NCBI GenBank assembly: GCA_003313425.1
Contig: NHZP01000023.1
Coordinates: 558,001-622,000, forward strand
DNA from: Pseudopyrenochaeta lycopersici
Lineage: Eukaryota; Ascomycota; Dothideomycetes; Pleosporales; Pseudopyrenochaetaceae
Reading direction: 5' to 3'
DNA: 64,000 bases
Made by a program: the position numbers and the translations under genes. Each line of letters starts with the position of its first letter. Position 1 is the stretch's first letter. Shown here piece by piece: positions 1-8,324 of the stretch. The notes beneath the pieces were generated by a model, which searched no databases, had not been told where the DNA came from, and worked only from the letters and a program-made list of their open reading frames with translations.

Positions 1-805
1 TACTTCTAATAGTTTTAAAGAAATATATATATATATATATATATACATATATTTTTAACTAAATAACTAACTAACTAACTAATTATATTTTTTTAATTTT
101 ATATTACTTTACAAGTTTTTTTTTAGGTTTTTTTTAGTAAAAGTTATATATACCCTACTATTATCCTATTTAAACTATAGACTCTAAATACTCTAGGTCT
201 TTTAAATTAGAACTGAATAAAGTCTATATAGAAACTAGAATATTTTTTAATAGCTTTTAACTCCTCTATAGTATAAAATATCTTATTATAGATATTTAAA
301 CTATCTAAAAAATATAAAATGTCTCTAATAAACTCTTCTTTTACAGCTAAAAAGTTCATATTTATTTAGATAACTAAATATTTATATAAGTAGTATAATA
401 TAAAATACTTTCTTAAAGAACTAAAGTAGTAAATAATTAAAAATATACTAAACTATATTTTAAAATTAGTTTTATAATACTTATAATACTTTATTAGAGT
501 TACTACTTTGTTAGTAATAGTAATTACTATTACTATTATTAGTAAATAATATAGCTTTAGTAGTAGTATTATATATAATATAATATATTAAATTATTAAG
601 CGTTAGGTTGTTAAGGTTGTTAAGGTTGTTAAGGTTGTTAAGGTTGTTAAGGTTGTTAAGGTTGTTAAGGTTGTTAAGGTTGTTAAGGTTGTTAAGGTTG
701 TTAAGGTTGTTAAGGTTGTTAAGGTTGTTATTTAGGTTGTTAAGGTTATTAAGGTTGTTATAAACGTTAAAAACTTTAAAAACTTTAAAAACTTTAATAA
801 CTTAA
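1..805 (+). repeat. Inverted repeat copy A of an unknown AT-rich element (left arm)
   Basis: The reverse complement of 5605-6245 matches this stretch nearly throughout. Both copies share a TATATA run, an ACTAACTAACTAACTAA run, the ATACTCTAGGTC segment and the AAAACTTTAAAAACTTTAA run. The element is very AT-rich with few CpG, as expected after RIP. Copy A starts at or before the window edge and contains a 9-bp minisatellite expansion. No intact ORF was seen. The family is not recognised. Confidence 0.75.
604..766 (+). repeat. 9-bp minisatellite (GGTTGTTAA)n
   Basis: About 14 nearly perfect head-to-tail copies of GGTTGTTAA run to about 733. A few degenerate units follow (TTTAGGTTGTTAAGGTTATTAAGG). 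The matching place in the inverted copy near 5640-5670 has only about three degenerate units, so the array expanded after the repeat was duplicated. Confidence 0.9.
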
Positions 806-1189
806 GGTTATTATTTTACTAGTAATAGTAATTACTATTACTAATTAAAACTTTATAATTATATTTATTTCGATTATTTACTATATATATAGTTATATAT
901 AAAGCTTAATAAAAATATGAAAGTAGAGTTAATATTAAAAGCTAAAATAAAATTTAACGTTTTTCTAATTAGGTTTTAGTACTACTATACATTTATATAG
1001 TAAGTACTAGTAATTATTTTTATAGACTAGTAATAGTAATTACTATAAAGAATTAACGTTACTTTTAAGAACTAAGTACTAAAACTAGAAACTTCTATAC
1101 TAATAGTATAGGTTTATACTATTTAATATTACTATATACTTATACTATAGATTATATAAGCTTTTAAGCTATATTCTATTTTTAGAACT

Positions 1190-1295
1190 AGTAATTACTA
1201 TTTACTATTTAGTAATTACTAATTACTAAGTAATAGTAATTACTAACAGTACCTAGTAATAGTAATTACTATTACTTAGTAAAACGGCAACCCTG
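1190..1295 (+). mobile_element. Right end of a second hAT-like element (terminal CGGCAACCCTG)
   Basis: A cluster of TAGTAATTACT palindromes ends in AAAACGGCAACCCTG. The last bases are the reverse complement of CAGGGTTGCCG, a typical kind of hAT terminal inverted repeat. The same end recurs in the same orientation at 6501-6517. The boundary at 1295 falls where transposase-like coding sequence of a different element begins, which suggests insertion into, or truncation of, that element. No matching left end was found inside the window. Confidence 0.45.
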
Positions 1296-1933
1296 GTATT
1301 AGAGATAGATCTAGTTTAGATATAAATAAATCTATAGATTTAGAAGATTATAATAGTGATAACGAGTTTTATAAAGATAATAATATTAATATAGTAGAAG
1401 AAAAAGAAGAAATATATATATATTTAGAAGAAGATAGAATATCTAAAGAAATATATATAGTTAACTATTATAAAGTAAATAAAATTAGACTACCTATTTT
1501 ATATAATATAGCTAAGGATTATTTATCTATATTAGCTACTTCTAATCCTAGCGAATCTACTTTTAGTAAAGTTAGTGATATAGTAACTAAAAAAAGAAAT
1601 AGATTATTACCTACTACTATAAAACAATTAATTTGCTTAAAATTGTGGAATATTATAGAAGATGAAGAATTACTATTAAATGATAATAAATATAACTTTA
1701 ATACTAGTACTACTATAAATACTAATATAAAAAATACTAATTTAGATAATATAATAGATATAGAAGATATAATAGATATAGAAGATATAATAGATATAGA
1801 AGATATAGAAGATCTAGAAGATAGAGACGATAGAGACGATAGAGACGATAGAGAAGATAGAGAAGATACAGAAGATTATAGTTCTTCTAGTAGGTTAAAT
1901 AGTAGTAATAGTAGTACTAATTATAGTATATAA
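1283..1933 (+). pseudogene. hAT-family transposase, C-terminal dimerisation region (relic)
   Basis: An open frame without an ATG runs from a stop at 1280 to the TAA at 1931-1933. Around 1530-1640 it encodes LATSNPSESTFSKVSDIVTK, followed by KRNRLLP and LKLW. This is the classic hAT C-terminal dimerisation motif (S-x-x-x-E-R/T-x-F-S ... N-R-L). The tail carries in-frame tandem repeats: an 18-bp unit giving IIDIED near 1749-1805 and a 9-bp unit giving DRD near 1822-1860. The N-terminal BED finger and most of the catalytic core are absent, so it is inactive. The surviving frame may mean that this copy escaped heavy RIP or is younger. Confidence 0.7.
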
Positions 1934-2233
1934 ACTAAATATAGCTTTAATTTTAATATAGATCAGTGATGGGCAAAAATTAGTAATTACTATTTTTCAA
2001 TAGTAAGCTCCCATCACTGATATAGATATATAGATATTAGATAGATAGGTAGATAGAAAATATAAAATCTTTTAAAAAACTTACTTATCTTATATACTAA
2101 CTATTACTAGTGTCTTACTTACTACTTACTAGTATTTATCTATAAGTTTATAATAGTTTTATATAATATTATTTAACTTTTAATAAATTAGTAATTACTA
2201 ATTTACTAATTTTACTAATTTCGCCCATCACTG
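1296..2233 (+). mobile_element. hAT transposon 3' remnant with right terminal inverted repeat
   Basis: This remnant contains the C-terminal part of a hAT transposase (1283-1933) and a downstream AT-rich tail ending in CGCCCATCACTG at 2222-2233. The reverse complement, CAGTGATGGGCG, is a hAT-type terminus and is shared with the MITEs in this window. A 56-bp MITE has jumped into the tail at 1964-2019. The 5' half of the element is missing, replaced at 1295 by the end of another element. Confidence 0.6.
1964..2019 (-). mobile_element. 56-bp minimal MITE with perfect 8-bp target duplication
   Basis: The element starts CAGTGATGGGCAAAAATTAG and ends AATAGTAAGCTCCCATCACTG. Both termini are the outer about 28 bp of the 425-bp fold-back MITE seen at 5180-5604 and 45860-46284, in inverted orientation. 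It is flanked by ATATAGAT at 1956-1963 and ATATAGAT at 2020-2027, an exact 8-bp duplication as hAT transposases make. The interior is completely deleted. Confidence 0.85.
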
Positions 2234-3170
2234 GGGAAGATAAGACCTTAGCGTACCTAACAGGTTATTCTTCTTAAATAAAGGTATAAATCTAGCTTAG
2301 GAAGCTAAGTAGTAGAAGCATAATAGGTAGGTTAAATAACGCACTGCCCTAGACAAGGTTCTTAAGGAGCTTTCTAATAATCCTAATAGTAAGGCTGCTA
2401 GGATACTGGATAGGAAGGAGAAACTAAGGCGCCTGTCTATCTAAAGCGCAACTAAGTCTCTACAGACTTTAACCTATGCTAGTTCACGAAGGTCGTTATC
2501 GCAGCAACAGGCGCTAGGTTAATATTCGCCTGGTCAGTTACCTATAGGACCTCCTCTCGCGCCTTCTTATCCTAGGCAAGCGCAACCTAATATAAGCGCG
2601 TTAAATCTGCATACACTGTTACAGACTCCTCGTCGTAGCAAGAGGATTAAGGAGATTAAGAAGAAGAAGTAAGGATAATTTAGCTACACTATTAAGAGCC
2701 TAGCTAATTAGTAATTACTAGGTAAGGCTTAGCAGACTCTAATTAGCTAAGTACCCTCTAGTTATTTAAAGGATACTAGGATAATAGTATACTTACTAGC
2801 GTCGTTAATAGTAAGGTTAAGGCGTGTTTTCTTTTATTTTTCCTACTGTCTTTAAGAGATTTAATAATAAAGTGCGAGAGTTTATAAAAGAACCTGCATA
2901 ATTATAAAGACTACTCCTCCTGCAGAAATACAGCTTATACTGCCTTCCCTTTATTTGTAAGGTAATAATTTCTTTCTTTCCTTTCTTTTTTTTATGTGTC
3001 TTTTCTTAGCTCTCTTCTCCTCCTGCTAATAGTTCTACTTATAAAGAGAAGGAATAATAAGCAGGATTTATAAGCTTAATAGGACTAAGCTTAAAGTAGG
3101 GGAGGTTTATGCCGTTGCATAGGGTACCTAGGCAATTAGGTAATGATAGGTTTCCTTTGTCAGCGAAATT
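2234..3170 (+). pseudogene. Degenerate ORF relic in the repeat island (RIP-like)
   Basis: One frame from about 2313 to the TAA at 2670-2672 reads through with only a handful of TAA/TAG stops. It encodes a basic, Gln/Ser/Pro-containing stretch ending in a Lys-rich tail (KRIKEIKKKK). The stops sit where CAA/CAG would be expected before C-to-T mutation. It could be the C-terminus of a transposase, but the family was not recognised. The remaining sequence to 3170 shows no usable frame. Confidence 0.35.
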
Positions 3171-3520
3171 TGGTGATAAGACTTGGACATGCACCAAACC
3201 TCATGCACTATGCACCACACACCACGATAATTCACTTTAAAACTGAGATTTTGCAAAGTAGCTAGTGCATTAGCTACGTCAATTCAATGAGATTTCAGAA
3301 CATTTTGTTTATTACTTTTAATCAGGCTCCATACTTACCTTCGTTTCTGGCAGACTGCACAGGCAGAGTTGCTCCTGTTATTCACGCACGTTTGATTCCA
3401 ACGTTGCCTCTCATTCACAATACCAGAACTGCGGGATTGTGCCGAACCACCTTGTTAACTCTACACTATAAGTCTCGCCTATTAAATAGAAGGGTATAGT
3501 AGATAATTAGATAGTAGCCT
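3171..3520. other. Short island of normal base composition inside the repeat block
   Basis: About 320 bp with ordinary GC content sits between two AT-saturated stretches. It contains a 70-codon ATG frame (3287-3499) with no recognisable domain. It may be a host fragment or part of a younger element. I do not call it a gene. Confidence 0.3.
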
Positions 3521-5179
3521 TAGTAACTTACTTTAATAAGACTTTAACCCTTATTATTATAACTAGAGAATTTCTAAAAGAAAGACTAAGCCTAATATTA
3601 TAGTATAGAGGTATTACTACTTTTAAGTAGTAATATCCTATACTTAAGGACATAGACACTTATAAGAAGAAGAGGAAAAAGGAGATAGAGAGCGCGTTTA
3701 CCTATCTAGATAAATACTATTAGCATGTACTAAGGTAGGTTCTTATTCTATATTCTATTTAGGTAGTATACTTATACTCTAGCGTAATAGTAGTCTAATA
3801 GTTACTGCGTAGGACCTTACTAGATAACCTTACTCTCTTCCTTAATATAGCTCTTTACTATTAATAATAATTTATAAAAAGAAGATAGGATAGATTTATT
3901 AATATTACTAACTAAGAAGAAGTACGTTAGTAGATAGCTAATATACTTACTTAGATAAAGAAGTATTATAAAGATAGTAACGCTAAGTTACGTAGTATTA
4001 TTAATAAGCATAAAATTCCTGCCTCTAAGATTATAGCTAATAATATAGACACGCGCTTTAAATAAGAGTACCTTAACTAGATATTCTAGATAGAGGTAAT
4101 TAAATAGTATAGAAAGTAATTATATATAGGGACGAAGCTTCCTCTAAATATAACTATTCTGCCTAAGTAGCTATAAGAGAATTATTTTAGGTATTATAAG
4201 TAGACTAAGTTACTTCTTCCTACTACTAGTAATAGTAAGAATAATTCTATAGCTAAGGCTAGCGTCTAGATAACAGCCTTAATAATAACTACCTCTAAAC
4301 GTGCTAGAAGCTAAAGCCCTACTACTTTATTAAATATTAGAGGGCGCACGTAAGTTATTAAGTCTTCTAGTCTTAGTTACTAACGTATAAGTAAAGAATT
4401 TAGAGGTAATATCTAGAATAAGCTAAAGAAGCTAGGCGAGCCTTAAATAGATAGGCTGTCTGTTACAGCTAAAAGTATTTAAGAAATCTAGCTAGAAGAA
4501 TAACGTTTAAGAGGGAATAGGCGTACTTAATAATAGGTTAAGGTAGTAGAGGCCCTTTAAGAGAAATTCTGTCTTAGGTAGCGTTAGAGATTTCCTTCTA
4601 TATAGCCTCTTACTCTAGATAAGATTCGCGTAAGAGACTTAGAGTTAGTAAAGTAGTTACGTAAAGAGTTAAAACTACTGCTAGTAATACTTAATAATAG
4701 TATTAACGTTTAAGACTTAATTAAAGAAGATATCTTACTTAAAACTAGCATTATAGTAAAATCGCGTAAGAGATATAACTATATAAATAAACAGTCTACT
4801 CTAGTTAAGATAACCGCGTTACTTATGTCTAAGAAGTTAAATAATAGTAAGCGCGTTTAGCTAATTAATACCTAGTATTAAAGTGTGTAAATTTTAGTAC
4901 TCTTAAGGATAGGCAGGGTAGTTAAGTATTTAACTATCGCAGGGTGTGCTAATAACATTATTATTACGTAGCTAGTAAGATAGGCCTACTTACTTAAAGC
5001 CTTAGTATTTTAAATATAGTTTAGCTACTTAAGATACTATACTATTATTAGGATTAATAGGGTTAGCTTTAATTAAACCTAGTAACTTAAGTTCTATTCT
5101 TAGCCCTGTTTTAAGGAGACTATACGCATTAAGACCTAAAGAGCTATTATTATTACCTAGTAAAAGTTTAAGTCTAGAT
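3521..5179 (+). pseudogene. RIP-like degenerate coding relic, family unknown
   Basis: A long stretch in which one frame can be followed for several hundred codons if TAA and TAG are read as former Gln or Trp codons. A recognisable piece around 3990-4060 encodes NKHKIPASKIIANNIDTRF. The composition is basic with many Lys, Arg and Leu, and nearly all stops are TAA or TAG. This pattern is expected when CAA, CAG and TGG are mutated by RIP. The original protein, probably transposon-encoded, was not identified. Confidence 0.4.
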
Positions 5180-5604
5180 CAGTGATGGGAGCTTACTATT
5201 GAAAATTAGTAATTACTATTTTTTTAAAAAGTTTATATTAAATTACGTAGCAATCCTAAAATTCTAATATTCTAGACTAGAATACTACTTAATCTAAAGA
5301 TTAACCTTAGAATTTTAGAATTTCCTAAATAGGCTTAGTTCTTTAGGAAAAAATTTAAGCAGAAAAAAATAGTAAGCTCAATTAGTAAATTAGTAATTAC
5401 TATTTAGCTTACTATTTTTTTTCTTAAAAATTTTATTATTAAGGAACTAGGCCTATTTAGGAAAGTCTAAAATTCTAAAGTTAATCTTTAGATTAAGTAG
5501 TATTCTATTCTAGAATATTAGAATTTTAGGATTACTAAGTAATTTAATATAAACCTTTTAAAAATTTTGAAAAAATAGTAATTACTAATTTTTGCCCATC
5601 ACTG
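5180..5604 (+). mobile_element. 425-bp fold-back MITE (copy 1)
   Basis: The termini are CAGTGATGGG and CCCATCACTG. The whole element is a near-perfect inverted repeat of about 200-bp arms around a short AT-rich loop (near 5380-5410). It has the same length as, and is very similar to, the copy at 45860-46284. The flanks GTCTAGAT and CCTTAAGT do not form a target duplication. Its right end coincides with the edge of inverted-repeat copy B, so one flank was probably rearranged after insertion. Confidence 0.85.
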
Positions 5605-6245
5605 CCTTAAGTTATTAAAGTTTTTAAAGTTTTTAACGTTCTTAACAACCTTAATAAACTTAACAATTTAATATATTATATTATATATAATACTACTACT
5701 AAAGCTATATTATTTACTAATAATAGTAATAGTAATTACTATTACTAATAAAGTAGTAACTCTAATAAAGTATTATAAGTATTATAAAACTAATTTTAAA
5801 ATGTAGTTTAGTATATTTTTAATTATTTACTAATTTAGTTCTTTAAGAAAGTATTTTATATTATACTACTTATATAAAATATTTAGTTATCTAAATAAAT
5901 ATAACTTTTTAGCTGTAAAAGAAGAGTTTATTAGAGACATTTTATATTTTTTAGATAGTTTAAATATCTATAATAAGATATTTTATACTATAGAGGAGTT
6001 AAAAGCTATTAAAACATATTCTAGTTTATATATAGACTTTATTAGTTCTAATTTAAAAGACCTAGAGCATTTAGAGTCTATAGTTAAAATAGGATAATAG
6101 TAGAGTATATACAACTTTTACTAAAAAAAAAGAAAAAAAAACTTGTAAAGTAATATAAAATTAAAAAAATATAATTAGTTAGTTAGTTATTTAGTTAAAA
6201 ATATATGTATATATATATATATTTCTTTAAAACTATCAGAAGTAA
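5605..6245 (-). repeat. Inverted repeat copy B (right arm)
   Basis: This is the reverse complement of about 1-805, lacking most of the 9-bp minisatellite. On the plus strand it holds an open frame of about 88 codons (about 5835-6097) with VKEEFIRDILYFLDSLNIYN and a Leu/Glu/Lys-rich end before a TAA. This is the most coding-like piece of the repeat. The family is not recognised. The two arms are about 4.8 kb apart and enclose the relics and MITE described above. Confidence 0.75.
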
Positions 6246-6354
6246 ATAATTATCTACGTTTATGTATATAGCATTATCTTAAATTTACTTACTATATAAT
6301 AAGCTAGCTAGTAAAATATCTTAAAAACTATTATTTATATATTTTTATTTTTAG

Positions 6355-6517
6355 TAATAGTAATTACTTAGTAATTACTAAGTAATTACTATTAGACTTT
6401 TAGTAATTACTATTACTATGTACCCTTAGTAATTAGTAATTACTTTTACTTAGTAATTACTATAGTAATTACTAGTAATTACTAAGTAATTACTATTACT
6501 AAAAAACGGCAACCCTG
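6355..6517 (+). mobile_element. TAGTAATTACT array ending in CGGCAACCCTG (second copy of the hAT-like end)
   Basis: About ten overlapping copies of AGTAATTACT lie in 6355-6500 and are followed by AAAAAACGGCAACCCTG, ending at 6517. The terminal bases and orientation are the same as at 1281-1295. Sub-terminal arrays of short palindromes are common transposase-binding regions in hAT elements, so this may be a right end. No left partner was found. Confidence 0.4.
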
Positions 6518-7080
6518 CCTAAAACTATACGTTACAGAATCTACTAGAAAAGAATATAGAATTAGTAGATAAGAATACTAGTACTATACTAGCAAATAAT
6601 CTTACTAAGCTTACTAATTATCTTAAGTTTATAGACTATAAATCTAAGATAGGCTTAATTAATACTAAAGATTTATAAATCTTAGTATAAATAAGATAGT
6701 AAATAAACTACTAAAGTTTAGCTATCTTATAACTAAAGTTTTACTTAAGCTCTTTATTTTTATATTAAAATATAAATAATAAAACTATAATAAAAATATA
6801 TATAATTATAAAATATATATTTATAAGCTTATTTAGTATATAACTATATAAAGCTTAAGAAAGTATATAAAAATTATATCTTTTTATAAGCTTTTAAGTT
6901 ATAAATAGCTCTATCTTATAAAGTATATAAAACTATTTAAGATTAAATCTTAAAGTACTAAAATAGAGCTAGTAACTATAAAGTTATAGCTATTTCTAGT
7001 TTACTATAGAAACTATTAAGACTCTTAAGATTCTTAGTAAAAGTTAAGATAGAGTAATAACTTAGGTTATTACTTTATAA
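6518..7080. other. AT-rich relic sequence, no gene
   Basis: Sequence dominated by TA-rich words (TAAGCTT, TATAAG, TATATAA) with stops in all frames. No gene, RNA or clear element end was seen. Confidence 0.6.
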
Positions 7081-7250
7081 CTCCTCTTTACTCTTCTTTA
7101 CTCTTCTTTACTCTTCTTTACTCTTCTTTACTCTTCTTTACTCTTCTTTACTCTTCTTTACTCTTCTTTACTCTTCTTTACTCTTCTTTACTCTTCTTTA
7201 CTCTTCTTTACTCTTCTTTACTCTTCTTTACTCTTCTTTACTCTTCTTTA
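7081..7250 (+). repeat. 10-bp tandem repeat (CTCTTCTTTA) x17
   Basis: Seventeen head-to-tail 10-bp units lie in exact register. Only the first differs (CTCCTCTTTA) before the array breaks at CTTTTACTTA. One strand is pure pyrimidine except for the final A of each unit. The homogeneity in an otherwise decayed region implies recent expansion by slippage or unequal exchange. Confidence 0.95.
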
Positions 7251-8324
7251 CTTTTACTTATAAATCTAATTTATAACCTTAAAAGATATTTTATTTTTTA
7301 TTAGTTAGTTATAGTTTAGCTTAGTAATCTTATTTTATATCTATAAAAGTAGAGTTTACTTCGACTTTTATTCTATACCTAGTAATAATAAAATATATTT
7401 TATTTATCTTCTTACTTATCCTTATTAAGGTTACGCTTCTTACTTATATATTATATAAGCTGAATTACTATATATAGCTAGTAGCTAGGTCCTACTATAT
7501 ATAGGAGGAAGTCTATTATATCTTTATCTATTCTACTATTATAAGATATATATTATAGTACTAGTCTAATTTAGTACTAGCTTAAATCTATTTATAGATG
7601 TAGGTCCTACCTCCTCTAAAGACTTCCTTACAGTATATAAAAATAGGTATAGAGCTAGGTTAGGTATAGGTCTTATGTAATTAAACCTAACTTAAACCTA
7701 ATCCATACCTATTTGCTACCCTAGCCGCACGCGGATGACTAGTAAGCTATGTTAAACGTGCGAGGGCTGATGTAATATTGTCAGATTTGAGGGTCTTCAC
7801 GCGACAGGCAATAAATAAGAGATGAATCTTGATGGGGTCCGATGATTGTTCATCGATTCGATCCTCTGTCTCCTTTTACTTCCTTAGGTGTTGTGTTGAT
7901 ACACCCGAGATTGGTGTTACGTGACTATCCCTCTTGTGTCTGCACATGACGTAGGCCGGCTGGATGTTCCAGGTACCTATTATCTGACAAATATAGTAAG
8001 TAAGCCCTTTAGTAAGGAGCCAAGCGAACAAAGTAATGCATATGTAAGGCTAACGTCTTTCCTAAAGCGATAAGTGATAGTAACTAATAAAACAACCTCT
8101 TTCTTAAATTGGCGCGTTATTAACGCCTGCAATTACATCTTAGTAGACTCTGTTATCTTTTTACTAGTTGCTGTGTAGCTTCAACTGGTTTTGCTGTGTT
8201 ACTGCCTAATAGCATGGCTGGCCTTATCCGCGTATTGAAGCCTCGCTTTGCGATTGATATAAAATGCTTGAGTACTGGCCAGTGCTGGCGGGGTGGTCAT
8301 CCAACTTGCAGTTGAGCCTTCCAA
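7251..8324. other. AT-to-GC boundary and upstream region of the metallo-beta-lactamase gene
   Basis: AT-rich relic sequence continues to about 7710. Composition then shifts abruptly to normal GC (from CCCTAGCCGCACGCGG near 7720). No gene was seen in 7720-8324. A TATAAAA motif at about 8259, some 65 bp before the ATG of the next gene, is a plausible TATA box. Confidence 0.5.

Noticed and set aside
604..766. CRISPR-like or telomere-like array
   Set aside because: Units are contiguous 9-mers without spacers, and GGTTGTTAA is not a telomeric repeat. It is a minisatellite in a eukaryotic genome.
5172..5612. Target-site duplication for MITE copy 1
   Set aside because: The two flanking 8-mers, GTCTAGAT and CCTTAAGT, do not match. 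The right end also coincides with the edge of another repeat, so the flanks have probably been rearranged.
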